Assembly: GCF_016899855.1 (NCBI RefSeq)
Contig: NZ_JACJJG010000002.1
Span: 1 to 64,000 of the forward strand
Direction of reading: 5' to 3'
Source: Marseilla massiliensis
GTDB taxonomy: Bacteria; Bacteroidota; Bacteroidia; Bacteroidales; Bacteroidaceae
Length of the DNA: 64,000 nucleotides
Under the pieces are notes generated by a model. The model was given only the letters and a program-made list of their open reading frames with translations. It did not search any database and was not told the DNA's origin. How positions within the stretch are numbered: position 1 is the stretch's first letter; the number at the start of each line of letters is the position of its first letter. Made by a program: the position numbers and the translations under genes. Shown one piece after another: positions 18,409-26,632 of the stretch.

Positions 18409-18845
18409 CTAAAAAACATTAGTATTATCAAACATATTAGCTAAAAAAATTAAATTACAAGCTTAAATATCGCTTAATTTTTCTTTTATTATAAAAAATG
18501 GCTAAAATTGCAAAATATATTCAAAGAACAAATAATGTCTTTCCTACCTTAAAATGACATAAAACCAACAAAACAAGCACTATGTACGGAAGTCCGGCAA
18601 CAACATGCCGACAACATAAAATGCCAAGAACCGACGGATTTGCCAAAGACGGCATACTACAATGTGAAAGGCCGCCTTTTACATTACAAAAGGCCATCAA
18701 TTATAATGCGTTTTGCGGCCTTTCAGGATTAAACATGCACTTCCGGGAAATACGCACAAGAAAATATATCGCCAAGGACGTTGCATTAAGAAATTAAAAA
18801 ATCAAAACTCCAAGTTTTTCATTTCGCTCTATCGAAAATTTGAAT
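18409..18845. other. Geneless spacer between divergent genes, with a repeat copy
   Basis: 437 bp with no credible gene. It holds a copy of the dispersed repeat: GAAAGGCCGC (18666-18675) pairs with GCGGCCTTTC (18715-18724), with a third core AAAAGGCCATC (18689 on) and AAAGACGGC (18643 on) nearby. The short plus-strand frame over this region is made of repeat sequence and not taken as coding. Confidence 0.55.
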
Positions 18846-18853
18846 TATCTTTG
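18846..18853 (+). promoter_or_regulatory. DUF4861 gene promoter -7 box
   Basis: TATCTTTG, exact TAnnTTTG, 29 bp before the first ATG. Confidence 0.65.
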
Positions 18854-18882
18854 CACACAAGAAAGACTTTAGAAAATCGTAT

Positions 18883-20124
18883 ATGAACATGAAAAAGAAA
18901 CTACTGACCAACATGCTGGTATTGTTAGCTGCAATCCCGGCATTTCCACAAAAAACAATCAACATCAAGGTATCCAACGACAGCCAGAAACCAAAGGCCA
19001 ATGTACCCGTAGTACTACAACTCAAGGACTATGGAATGGATGTAAAATCTGCTCTCGTAACCGACGGAGGCAAGGAGATACCATGCCAGCTTGACGACAT
19101 CGACCAGGATGGCAAGATGGACGAGCTCTGTTTCATCACTGACGTAAAAGACAAAGCAGCAAAAAATTTCAGCATAACGCTGTATAGTGAAGGTAAACCA
19201 AGGTCATACGAGCCGCAAGTGTACGTGGAAATGTTGTTAAGCAACAAAAAGGTAAAAGAAAGCAATAAGCAGAACCTGTACATTTCGCAACTGACCGTTG
19301 ACAACGGAACTAATCCATATTGGACACTTCACCACCACGGCGCGGCATTCGAGAACGACATGGTGGCCTACCGCATTTACTTCGACCATCGCCAGACTGT
19401 CGACATATATGGAAAATACAAAAAACAGCTTGAACTGAAGCAAACACAGTTTTATCCGGACAAAGCCCAAAAGGCAGCACAATATGGCGACGACGTACTT
19501 TGGGTAGGCTCGACTCTCGGACTTGGAACGCTCCGCGGGTGGGACGGCCATAATCCTACAATGCTAACAGACGTTGACAAACGCAGTCAAAGAATAATAT
19601 CACGCGGCCCGATACGTACCATCGTTGAAGTAAAAGACAAAGGCTGGACACCGCAATCCATACGTCCAGACATGGCCCCAATCGACATGACAACACTCTA
19701 CACACTGTACGCAGGCCGACGCGAATGCAGTGTAGACGTAAAATTCAACAAACCAGCCGGCGACTACATGCTTTCAACAGGATTTATAAATGTCAAAAAC
19801 TCAACCGAATATTCTGACAAGAAAGGCCTAAGAGGCTGCTGGGGCACAGACTGGCCTGTATCTGCAAAAGACAGCGTAGGGCACAAACGTGAAACCGTTG
19901 GCCTCGGTATATACATACCTGAAAAGTATATCGTAAGCGAAGAACCCGCCAACAAGGACAATTACGGATACGTAATCAACACCACAACGGACGAGCTCCA
20001 CTACAAAATCACATTCTGCAGCGACAACGAGACTTTCGGATACCATAGCGATAAGGAATGGTTTGATTTTCTGAAAGAATGGAAAGACGATTTGTCACAT
20101 CCCGTAACAATTACAAAAGAATAA
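18883..20124 (+). CDS. DUF4861 family secreted protein
   Basis: 413 residues (start could also be the second ATG at 18889, MKKKLLTN). Cleavable signal peptide MLVLLAAIPAFPQ, so periplasmic or outer. The body is the DUF4861 fold: the QLDDIDQDGKMDELCF motif near residue 70, NPYWTLHHHGAAFENDMVAYRIYFDHRQ, WDGHNPTML and YGYVINTT. Members occur in Bacteroidetes polysaccharide-use loci and may be glycan hydrolases or lyases; the catalytic role is not known to me. Here no SusC/SusD pair, sulfatase or glycoside hydrolase is adjacent, so this copy is isolated. Own promoter, followed by a hairpin. Confidence 0.82.
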   Translation: MNMKKKLLTNMLVLLAAIPAFPQKTINIKVSNDSQKPKANVPVVLQLKDYGMDVKSALVTDGGKEIPCQLDDIDQDGKMDELCFITDVKDKAAKNFSITLYSEGKPRSYEPQVYVEMLLSNKKVKESNKQNLYISQLTVDNGTNPYWTLHHHGAAFENDMVAYRIYFDHRQTVDIYGKYKKQLELKQTQFYPDKAQKAAQYGDDVLWVGSTLGLGTLRGWDGHNPTMLTDVDKRSQRIISRGPIRTIVEVKDKGWTPQSIRPDMAPIDMTTLYTLYAGRRECSVDVKFNKPAGDYMLSTGFINVKNSTEYSDKKGLRGCWGTDWPVSAKDSVGHKRETVGLGIYIPEKYIVSEEPANKDNYGYVINTTTDELHYKITFCSDNETFGYHSDKEWFDFLKEWKDDLSHPVTITKE

Positions 20125-20130
20125 AATAAA

Positions 20131-20166
20131 TGCCGGCACATGATAAATATTCACCATGTGCCGGCA
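20131..20166. terminator. Hairpin between converging genes
   Basis: 12-bp perfect stem TGCCGGCACATG (20131-20142) with CATGTGCCGGCA (20155-20166), 12-nt loop. There is no long T tract on either side, so the terminator call is tentative; position between two converging genes supports it. Confidence 0.6.
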
Positions 20167-20248
20167 ATATATTAAGTTTAGTCTTCAGTTATACAATATC
20201 ATCCCGACCCTATTTTGTGTCCTTTTCAAGAAAACAAGAACCGACAAA

Positions 20249-21565
20249 TTAGCGTTTCTTCCGCTTTAATTCAAGTTTCGGTATTTTAAGACGCATACCC
20301 TCTTTAACCTCCGAAATACCATTATGCACTTGAATGTAACACTCCATGCCGGCACCAAGATAAAATCTTGAAATCTTTTCCAAAGTCTCTCCTCGCTTTA
20401 CTTCTACAGTTTGGGCAGTACCCGTAATCCTGTATGCGCCGGTATTGACCATAGCTTGGGCATTCTTCAATTCCAGGGATTGCCCTTTGGCAGTAGCCTT
20501 AGGTACAATTTCATCTATCGGTTCTTTGCCCTTAACTTCAGCCTTCTTCAAAGTGTCGGAAGAACGGTTTACGGTTTCATCAAGAGCAACAGTATCCGTA
20601 CGCTGTAAGGTATCTGCCTGCGACTTCGGTTGTGCCGATTTTACCACGACCCTCTCCGTCCGGTATTTTACAGCAGGAACAACAGTGCTCCTCCCCCAAT
20701 AATAACCGCCAGTAAAAGCAGCCGCGGCAATGACTATGGTTAATACTGTAAAACACGCCCACTTATTACGGGAAATAAAACCGGTGGATTGAATTTCTGA
20801 TTGTTCTTCAACCAAATTATCTGAATCATCTCCTTTTTCTGGTTCTACATCAGGTGAAATGCTTGATTCGCGTGAATTGTCACAAACTGTTCCATCGTCA
20901 TCAGCACCGGAACATACTGGCCCATCATCAGCAGGTAAACCTTCCGTAGTTTTTCCGTCATCTTGGCTCGCACTGTCTTCAGATAAGTCACCATCATCCG
21001 CAATTTCATTATCGTCCACAACGTCATCAACACTGCTGTCAGAAGGTGCTTCAACAGGTTCAGCCACAGAATTCTCATCCACTAAAACGTCATCTTGGAT
21101 AAGCCCTTCACTACTTTCTGTACCATTATTTTGTAACGCAGCTAAGTCTTGTTCCTCTTGTTCATCATCATATTCAACATCTCCGTCCTGGCCACTTATG
21201 TCTGTATCTGGAACATTCACCTTGCTTATTTCCTCTATATCAACACCCTCGTTTAAAACAACAGTCTCAAACTGGGCAAAAGGTTTGTTTACAAGATCTC
21301 GCATTATTGGGTCAGGCGTAAACGTTATCTTACCATGGCTTTCAATAACGACACGCTCACCGGTATTGACGTTAACGCTTTCACGTTCACGTACATCTAT
21401 CACTTTAAACGTTCCGAGACCTTTTACCTTGACTATTTTATCACGGTACAACCCTTCGTTTATGACATCAAAGAGAGCTGTCACAAACTTTTCTGCTTCT
21501 TGTTGAGATAATCCGTGTTTAGAGACAATGGCTTTCGCCATATCCACAATAGAAACCTTAGCCAT
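20249..21565 (-). CDS. HU domain, acidic linker, membrane segment and LysM protein
   Basis: 438 residues. Residues 1-~95 are an HU/IHF-family DNA-binding domain (SIVDMAKAIVSKHGLSQQEAEKF; VKVKGLGTFKVIDVRERESVN; GKITFTPDP). A very acidic linker rich in Asp, Glu, Ser (~105-262) leads to one membrane helix (WACFTVLTIVIAAAAFTGGYYWG, ~268-290). The C-terminal domain (~385-432) is LysM-like: VEVKRGETLEKISRFYLG ... NGISEVKEGMRLKIP. LysM binds peptidoglycan. Basic residues before the helix suggest a cytoplasmic N-terminus and a periplasmic LysM. ATG overlaps the stop of the upstream HU gene (TAATG), so the two are translationally coupled. Last gene of the ftsY operon. Confidence 0.85.
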   Translation of the reverse strand: MAKVSIVDMAKAIVSKHGLSQQEAEKFVTALFDVINEGLYRDKIVKVKGLGTFKVIDVRERESVNVNTGERVVIESHGKITFTPDPIMRDLVNKPFAQFETVVLNEGVDIEEISKVNVPDTDISGQDGDVEYDDEQEEQDLAALQNNGTESSEGLIQDDVLVDENSVAEPVEAPSDSSVDDVVDDNEIADDGDLSEDSASQDDGKTTEGLPADDGPVCSGADDDGTVCDNSRESSISPDVEPEKGDDSDNLVEEQSEIQSTGFISRNKWACFTVLTIVIAAAAFTGGYYWGRSTVVPAVKYRTERVVVKSAQPKSQADTLQRTDTVALDETVNRSSDTLKKAEVKGKEPIDEIVPKATAKGQSLELKNAQAMVNTGAYRITGTAQTVEVKRGETLEKISRFYLGAGMECYIQVHNGISEVKEGMRLKIPKLELKRKKR

Positions 21566-21852
21566 TATCCCTCACCTCCATTCTTTAATTTTTCCTTTAT
21601 CGCAGCTATCGGCTTGAATCCCAACACCAGTTTTGGGGGAACAAGCATCCGATGTTTTGTTCCAGGATTCACGACAATACGTTCCAAACGTTTCTTAACT
21701 TCAAAAGTTCCGAATTTTGGAACAGACACACTGTCACCTCGCTGAAAACCGTCGTTCATGGAATCGATGACAGTATGAATTATCTTTTGAGTGTCATCCT
21801 GAGTGTATCCCAAACGCTGGGATAATTCGGAAATAAAGCTTTTATTATTCAT
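21565..21852 (-). CDS. HU family DNA-binding protein
   Basis: 95 residues, one HU/IHF domain: SFISELSQRLGYTQDDTQKII for the helical part, SVSVPKFGTFEVKKR for the first strands, and VNPGTKHRMLVPPKL for the DNA-binding arm (the usual GR-NPxTG region is here VNPGTKHR). GFKPIAAIKEKL closes the fold. It starts 27 bp after rimO and its stop overlaps the ATG of the HU/LysM gene. The coupling suggests that this HU may form a heterodimer with the HU domain of its membrane-bound neighbour, an inference only. Confidence 0.9.
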   Translation of the reverse strand: MNNKSFISELSQRLGYTQDDTQKIIHTVIDSMNDGFQRGDSVSVPKFGTFEVKKRLERIVVNPGTKHRMLVPPKLVLGFKPIAAIKEKLKNGGEG

Positions 21853-21879
21853 TATAAATAAACTTTCATAATTATACCA

Positions 21880-23184
21880 TCAATGGGTAACAACAATGCC
21901 GTACAAATCAAACTCCTCGGAATCAGTAATCCGTACATCATAAAAAGCACCTGTACGCAACTGTTTCACATCGGCAGGGATGAGAACCTCAGGGTCAACT
22001 TCCGGAGAGCTGAACTCTGTTCGTCCGATATAATAGTCACCTTCTTTCCTGTCAATTATTACCCTAAAAACTTTTCCTACCTTAGAAGCAGCAATCTCGG
22101 TGCTTATTTCCTGTTGTAAAGCCATAAGCTTATCAAGCCTGGCTTGCTTAACGCTCTGGCTTATATTATCTTCGTAATGAATGGCACTATACGTCCCTTC
22201 TTCTTCAGAATACGCAAAAGCTCCCATACGCTCAAATCTGGCCCATTTGGTGAATTCCATCAATTCATTAAAATCATCATCACTTTCATTTGGGAAACCG
22301 ACCATTAATGTAGTGCGAATATGTATACCCGGCACTTCCTTTCGCAAACGCTCTATCAGAGCATATGTCTCAGCCTTCGTAATATGGCGACGCATTGCGG
22401 AAAGCATATTGTCGGAAATATGTTGCAATGCGATATCTAAATATTTGCAAACATTAGGTTTCTCGCGCATTACCGCCAACAGTTCATAAGGGAAACATGT
22501 TGGATAAGCATAATGCAGACGTATCCATTTTACACCAGGGATATCTGAAATATCTGATACTAAATCTGCTATATGCTGCTTACCGTCAATATCAATACCG
22601 TAATACGTTAGTTCTTGTGCTATTATTTGAAATTCCTTAACACCAGAAGCGACAAGCATTCTTACTTCATCAAGAATCTCGGATTTTGGCCTGCTGACAT
22701 GACGGCCTGTAATCAACGGTATAGCACAATATGCACAATGCCTGTCACATCCTTCACTTATCTTTATGTAAGCATAATGATGTGGTGTCGTCAATAGTCT
22801 TTGACCATTACAAGAAGGGACTTCTGCCTTTCCTAAGTCATTCAACAATTGCTTAAAATCAAATTTCCCGTAATATTTATCTACTTGTGGAATTTCCTTC
22901 TCCAGCTCAGATTTATACCTTTGCGACAGACATCCCATTACATATAATTTCCGTATACGTCCACACTCCTTGGCATCGGCGAATTCAAGGATAGTATTCA
23001 CGCTTTCCTCTTTGGCATCTCCGATAAATCCGCAAGTATTAATAACAACAATTTCACCATTAGGGTTCTTGCTGTCGTGAGTACATTTATACCCATTAGC
23101 CTCAAATTGCTTCATCAAGAGTTCACTGTCTACAAGATTCTTTGAGCAACCTAAGGTTATAAAATCAATCTGGTTCTTTTTCAC
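21880..23184 (-). CDS. rimO: Ribosomal protein S12 methylthiotransferase RimO
   Basis: Radical-SAM enzyme that adds a methylthio group to the conserved aspartate of ribosomal protein S12. 434 residues. N-terminal UPF0004 domain with its three cluster cysteines (TLGCSKN, NTCGFI, GCLSQRY), radical-SAM CxxxCxxC in SEGCDRHCAYCAIP, C-terminal TRAM domain (VFRVIIDRKEGDYYIGRTEFSSPE-like region). The ATG overlaps the ftsY stop by 4 nt, so it is coupled to ftsY. Confidence 0.96.
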   Translation of the reverse strand: MKKNQIDFITLGCSKNLVDSELLMKQFEANGYKCTHDSKNPNGEIVVINTCGFIGDAKEESVNTILEFADAKECGRIRKLYVMGCLSQRYKSELEKEIPQVDKYYGKFDFKQLLNDLGKAEVPSCNGQRLLTTPHHYAYIKISEGCDRHCAYCAIPLITGRHVSRPKSEILDEVRMLVASGVKEFQIIAQELTYYGIDIDGKQHIADLVSDISDIPGVKWIRLHYAYPTCFPYELLAVMREKPNVCKYLDIALQHISDNMLSAMRRHITKAETYALIERLRKEVPGIHIRTTLMVGFPNESDDDFNELMEFTKWARFERMGAFAYSEEEGTYSAIHYEDNISQSVKQARLDKLMALQQEISTEIAASKVGKVFRVIIDRKEGDYYIGRTEFSSPEVDPEVLIPADVKQLRTGAFYDVRITDSEEFDLYGIVVTH

Positions 23185-24140
23185 TTTTCTATATTAAAGA
23201 GTGAATCTACGAATTGTGTCTTGTTAAATAACTGCAAATCTTCCATTTTCTCGCCCAGTCCAATATACTTTACAGGCACTTTTAACTGGTCGGAAATGCC
23301 TATGACAACGCCTCCCTTGGCTGTCCCATCAAGTTTTGTAATTGCAAGACTTGTTATTTGTGTTACAGCAGAAAATTGTTTTGCCTGTTCAAAAGCATTT
23401 TGTCCGGTAGAACCATCAAGGACAAGCAAAACTTCATCTGGCGCTTGTGGAATGACTTTCTTCATTACATCCTTGATCTTCTTTAACTCATTCATCAAAC
23501 CAATTTTATTATGCAAGCGCCCTGCTGTATCAATCAATACTACATCGGCACCGTTTGCCTTAGCCGAACTCAATGTATCATAAGCTACGCTTGCAGGATC
23601 GGCACCCATTTGCTGTTTCACTACAGGAACCCCAACACGTTCTCCCCATATGGAAAGCTGTTCTACAGCGGCAGCACGAAAAGTGTCAGCAGCACCCAGA
23701 TAAACTTTCTTACCAGCCTTCTTAAACTGATATGCAAGTTTACCAATAGTAGTAGTCTTACCAACACCGTTGACACCTACAACGAGAATTACATAAGGGG
23801 CATGGTCTGACGGTAAATCCCAATTCTCATTATCAATAGAATTGTTCTCTGTCAACAATGCAGCAATCTCGTCACGAAGTATGGAATTAAGTTCGGAAAC
23901 AGAAACATATTTATCTCTTGCTACACGCTCTTCTATTCTACTGATAATCTTTAATGTCGTATCCACACCAACATCCGAAGTGATAAGCACCTCTTCAAGA
24001 TTATCCAAGACATCATCGTCTACCTTAGATTTACCTGCAACAGCCCTCGCAATTTTCGAAAAAACACTTTGCTTTGTCTTTTCAAGCCCCTTATCAAGCG
24101 TCTCCTTCTTACTCTTATTGAATATTCCAAATAATCCCAT
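23181..24140 (-). CDS. ftsY: Signal recognition particle receptor FtsY
   Basis: SRP receptor GTPase that delivers nascent inner-membrane proteins to the Sec translocon. 319 residues: short N-terminal region without the long acidic A domain of E. coli, NG domain with the GTP loop GVNGVGKTTTIGKLA, DTFRAAAVEQL, DTAGRLHN and TKLDGTAKGG. The open frame starts at 24158, but that codon overlaps the -7 box at 24158-24165, so ATG 24140 (MGLFGIFNKSKK) is the start. It leads the operon ftsY-rimO-HU-HU/LysM. Confidence 0.95.
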   Translation of the reverse strand: MGLFGIFNKSKKETLDKGLEKTKQSVFSKIARAVAGKSKVDDDVLDNLEEVLITSDVGVDTTLKIISRIEERVARDKYVSVSELNSILRDEIAALLTENNSIDNENWDLPSDHAPYVILVVGVNGVGKTTTIGKLAYQFKKAGKKVYLGAADTFRAAAVEQLSIWGERVGVPVVKQQMGADPASVAYDTLSSAKANGADVVLIDTAGRLHNKIGLMNELKKIKDVMKKVIPQAPDEVLLVLDGSTGQNAFEQAKQFSAVTQITSLAITKLDGTAKGGVVIGISDQLKVPVKYIGLGEKMEDLQLFNKTQFVDSLFNIEK

Positions 24141-24157
24141 ATCGCTGTATTTTGCCA

Positions 24158-24165
24158 CAAAATTA
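24158..24165 (-). promoter_or_regulatory. ftsY promoter -7 box
   Basis: TAATTTTG on the minus strand, exact TAnnTTTG. It lies just after the ribosomal-protein operon terminator, separating the two units. Confidence 0.7.
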
Positions 24166-24193
24166 GTAAAATGAACTCATATCTACAACAAAA

Positions 24194-24219
24194 AAGGTCG
24201 CAAAATTCATTGCGACCTT
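24194..24219 (-). terminator. Terminator of the rpmB-rpmG-DUF4295 operon
   Basis: 10-bp stem AAGGTCGCAA (24194-24203) with TTGCGACCTT (24210-24219), 6-nt loop, followed on the minus strand by TTTTTTGTTG. Confidence 0.88.
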
Positions 24220-24243
24220 CTTTTAATATTATATCATGAAATC

Positions 24244-24402
24244 TTAATTCTTGAAGAAATCCTTAACAGCCTCGTTGGGCACCATCTGCTCATCAAAGAT
24301 ATAAGCGCCAGTCTTAGGGCTCTTTACCATCTTGATAACCTTTGTATAAGCGCGACCATCCTTTGAACCTTCATGGAGGGTTGCGACGGTTTTCTTTGCC
24401 AT
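24244..24402 (-). CDS. DUF4295 small protein of the ribosomal operon
   Basis: 52 residues, MAKKTVATLHEGSKDGRAYT at the start and VPNEAVKDFFKN at the end; basic N-terminal half. I read it directly on the minus strand from ATG 24402 to TAA 24244-24246. It matches the Bacteroidetes-specific DUF4295 family, which regularly follows rpmB and rpmG. Position in an operon of large-subunit proteins and the size and charge suggest a lineage-specific ribosomal protein; I recall that a Bacteroidetes-only large-subunit protein (bL38) has been described in Flavobacterium, but cannot confirm that this is it. 20 bp after rpmG, terminator 24 bp downstream. Confidence 0.9.
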   Translation of the reverse strand: MAKKTVATLHEGSKDGRAYTKVIKMVKSPKTGAYIFDEQMVPNEAVKDFFKN

Positions 24403-24422
24403 TTTACGTTATATTTTAATTA

Positions 24423-24611
24423 TTATTTTATCTCCTTGTGAAGAGTCATTTTCTTCAGGATAGGATTATACTTCATTAACTCCATTCTTTCAGGTGTATT
24501 CTTACGGTTCTTTGTCGTAACATAACGACTTGTACCAGGAAGGCCGCTGTTCTTCATCTCAGTGCATTCCAATATTACCTGAACCCTATTGCCTTTAGCC
24601 TTTTTTGCCAT
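24423..24611 (-). CDS. rpmG: 50S ribosomal protein L33
   Basis: 62 residues. [28 protein letters not shown] is the bL33 core (positions ~8-35), with the conserved RMELMKYNP near the C-terminus. Only one cysteine remains, so it is the zinc-free form. Five bases separate it from rpmB. Confidence 0.96.
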   Translation of the reverse strand: MAKKAKGNRVQVILECTEMKNSGLPGTSRYVTTKNRKNTPERMELMKYNPILKKMTLHKEIK

Positions 24612-24616
24612 GGTGG

Positions 24617-24880
24617 TTATTCTCCTATTACTTTAATGTCTTTCCAATCACAGTAGCCTTTTGAAACAGCCTGCTTGAGAGCTGCATCCAAGCCCACCTT
24701 ATTAATGAGACGCAGACCGGCAGCACTTATCTTCAAGCTTATCCAGCACTGTTCCTCAACATAATAGAACTTCTTTCTGAAAAGGTTTACATCAAAAGTA
24801 CGCTTTGTGCGGTGTTTTGAGTGTGAAACGTTATTTCCAATCTGGGCTTTCTTACCCGTTATTTGACAAATTTTAGACAT
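24617..24880 (-). CDS. rpmB: 50S ribosomal protein L28
   Basis: 87 residues. [20 protein letters not shown] followed by [11 protein letters not shown] and [18 protein letters not shown] are the family signature. The second zinc-type cysteine pair is absent (zinc-free form). First gene of rpmB-rpmG-DUF4295, from a full-consensus promoter. Confidence 0.97.
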   Translation of the reverse strand: MSKICQITGKKAQIGNNVSHSKHRTKRTFDVNLFRKKFYYVEEQCWISLKISAAGLRLINKVGLDAALKQAVSKGYCDWKDIKVIGE

Positions 24881-24931
24881 CGCTATCTACTTTTTTTGTT
24901 TTAATTTTTGATACTTATTCCAAACAGAGTG

Positions 24932-24962
24932 CAAAATTACTAACTTTTTCCGAAAGTGCAAA
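24932..24962 (-). promoter_or_regulatory. rpmB operon promoter
   Basis: On the minus strand TTTG (24959-24962), 19 bp, TAATTTTG (24932-24939): both boxes at consensus spacing. The leader is ~45 nt. Confidence 0.85.
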
Positions 24963-25036
24963 ATATTTGCACCAATAATACAGCTTTTAATTATTTTTAG
25001 TATTAATAACGTCTCTCGTCACAACAAACATCTGCA

Positions 25037-25585
25037 TCAAACGCCTTGGAACGGAAATTTCACATTCCCCTCATCATCTTGAATGTCATCTATCTTCAGC
25101 CTTTCTTTCAGATAATCAAGGAATAACTGAAGTGCCTGGGTTGTTGCGTTCGAAAGATTCAACTCGCGGCCCTTATCCTGTTCTATTTTCAATGTAACTA
25201 TATCGTCCGCACTTCCACAAGCCAGCCATATTGTACCTACAGGTATCTCGGCTGTACCTCCGGAAGGCCCGGCTACACCTGTCGCAGATATTGCATAATC
25301 CACACCAAGTGCATTAATAGCACCCTTGACCATCGCAATTGCGACTTCCTCACATACGGCTGTCTTTTCCTCAAGCACGTCATGGCTAACACCCAATATC
25401 TTTTCCTTAATTTCATTAGTGTAAGAAACGATACTGCCCTTAAAATAATTTGACGCTCCTGGCATCAGTATTATTGCCTCGGCAATCCTTCCACCCGTAC
25501 AACTCTCCGCCGTCCCAAGAGTTTTACCTTTTTCCCAAATAAACTGGCTGATTTCCTTACTTAATATTTTATTCTCGAAATCCAT
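25037..25585 (-). CDS. pncC: CinA-family nicotinamide-nucleotide amidohydrolase
   Basis: Deamidates nicotinamide mononucleotide to nicotinate mononucleotide in NAD recycling. 182 residues, the stand-alone C-terminal CinA domain. GTAESCTGGRIAEAI, GSIVSYTNEIKEKILGV and ATGVAGPSGGTAEIPVGT are the conserved motifs; the catalytic Ser is in AESCTGG. The frame extends upstream into tsaD; ATG 25585 (MDFENKIL) lies 11 bp after the tsaD stop and fits the family. Last gene of map-tsaD-pncC. Confidence 0.93.
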   Translation of the reverse strand: MDFENKILSKEISQFIWEKGKTLGTAESCTGGRIAEAIILMPGASNYFKGSIVSYTNEIKEKILGVSHDVLEEKTAVCEEVAIAMVKGAINALGVDYAISATGVAGPSGGTAEIPVGTIWLACGSADDIVTLKIEQDKGRELNLSNATTQALQLFLDYLKERLKIDDIQDDEGNVKFPFQGV

Positions 25586-25596
25586 ATTCTTATATT

Positions 25597-26622
25597 TTAT
25601 TGAAATGTTACTTTTGAGAACGCCGGTTTGTCTATAGAACAAAAATCCTTGTCAAGATATTTATAGTAACCGGTAATACCTATCATCGCAGCATTGTCAG
25701 TAGTATAACTGAACTTCGGTATATATATTGTCCAGCCATACTTATCCGCATATTCATGAAAAGCATTACGCAATCCGGTATTGGCACTGACGCCGCCTGC
25801 CACGGCCACATGCTTAATACCTGTCTGCTTAACCGCAAGCTTCAGTTTTTTCATCAATATGTCGACAATCGTAAACTCAAGACTGGCCGCGAGATCTTCC
25901 TTATGGTGCTCAACAAAATCCGGATCATCCTTAACCCACTCTCGCAAACTATACAGGAAAGAGGTCTTCAAGCCACTGAAACTATAATCCAATCCTGGAA
26001 TGTGTGGTTCGGAAAAGCTGTATGCATGTGGATTGCCCAGACGTGCCAATTTGTCGATTATAGGTCCTCCGGGATACCCCAACCCCATAACTTTTGAGCA
26101 CTTATCAATTGCTTCGCCAGCCGCATCGTCTATTGTCTGTCCCAACACTTGCATGTCATTGTAAGCGTTAACCTTCACGATTTGTGAATTTCCACCACTC
26201 ACTAACAAACAAATAAACGGTAACGGAGGAGCCGATTTGTCATCGTCACTTTCCTTTATAAAATGTGCCATGACATGACCTTGCAAATGATTCACGTCTA
26301 TGAGCGGAATATTCAGGGAACGTGCAAATCCCTTGGCAAAACTGACGCCAACCAACAAAGAGCCCATCAGCCCCGGCCCTCGGGTAAAAGCGACAGCCGA
26401 CAATTGTTCCTTTACAATTCCCGCACGCTTTATTGCCTGGTCAACCACGGGCACAACATTCTGCTGGTGGGCCCGCGAAGCCAATTCCGGAACCACGCCA
26501 CCATAAGCCTTGTGCACTTCCTGAGAGGCAGTGACGTTGCTCAACAATACTCCGTTACGCAACACAGCGGCCGATGTATCGTCGCAACTGCTCTCAATAC
26601 CTAATATATATACGTCTTCCAT
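25597..26622 (-). CDS. tsaD: tRNA threonylcarbamoyladenosine transferase TsaD
   Basis: Transfers threonylcarbamoyl to A37 of ANN-decoding tRNAs, with TsaB and TsaE, which are not in the window. 341 residues. ASKHA fold; GIESSCDDTSAAV, the metal site VNHLQGHVMAHF (HxxxH), LLVSGGNSQI, and AGGVSANTGLR are seen. The open frame begins at a TTG (26631); ATG 26622 is chosen, 10 bp after the map stop. Confidence 0.96.
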   Translation of the reverse strand: MEDVYILGIESSCDDTSAAVLRNGVLLSNVTASQEVHKAYGGVVPELASRAHQQNVVPVVDQAIKRAGIVKEQLSAVAFTRGPGLMGSLLVGVSFAKGFARSLNIPLIDVNHLQGHVMAHFIKESDDDKSAPPLPFICLLVSGGNSQIVKVNAYNDMQVLGQTIDDAAGEAIDKCSKVMGLGYPGGPIIDKLARLGNPHAYSFSEPHIPGLDYSFSGLKTSFLYSLREWVKDDPDFVEHHKEDLAASLEFTIVDILMKKLKLAVKQTGIKHVAVAGGVSANTGLRNAFHEYADKYGWTIYIPKFSYTTDNAAMIGITGYYKYLDKDFCSIDKPAFSKVTFQ

Positions 26623-26632
26623 AACACACAAT

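Noticed and set aside
18582-18797. 71-codon frame upstream of the DUF4861 gene
   Set aside because: Lies across a copy of the dispersed repeat; no homology that I recognise and it ends before the promoter.
20859-21506. 215-codon Ser-rich frame opposite the HU/LysM gene
   Set aside because: Mirror of the Asp/Glu/Ser codons of the acidic linker; no independent support.
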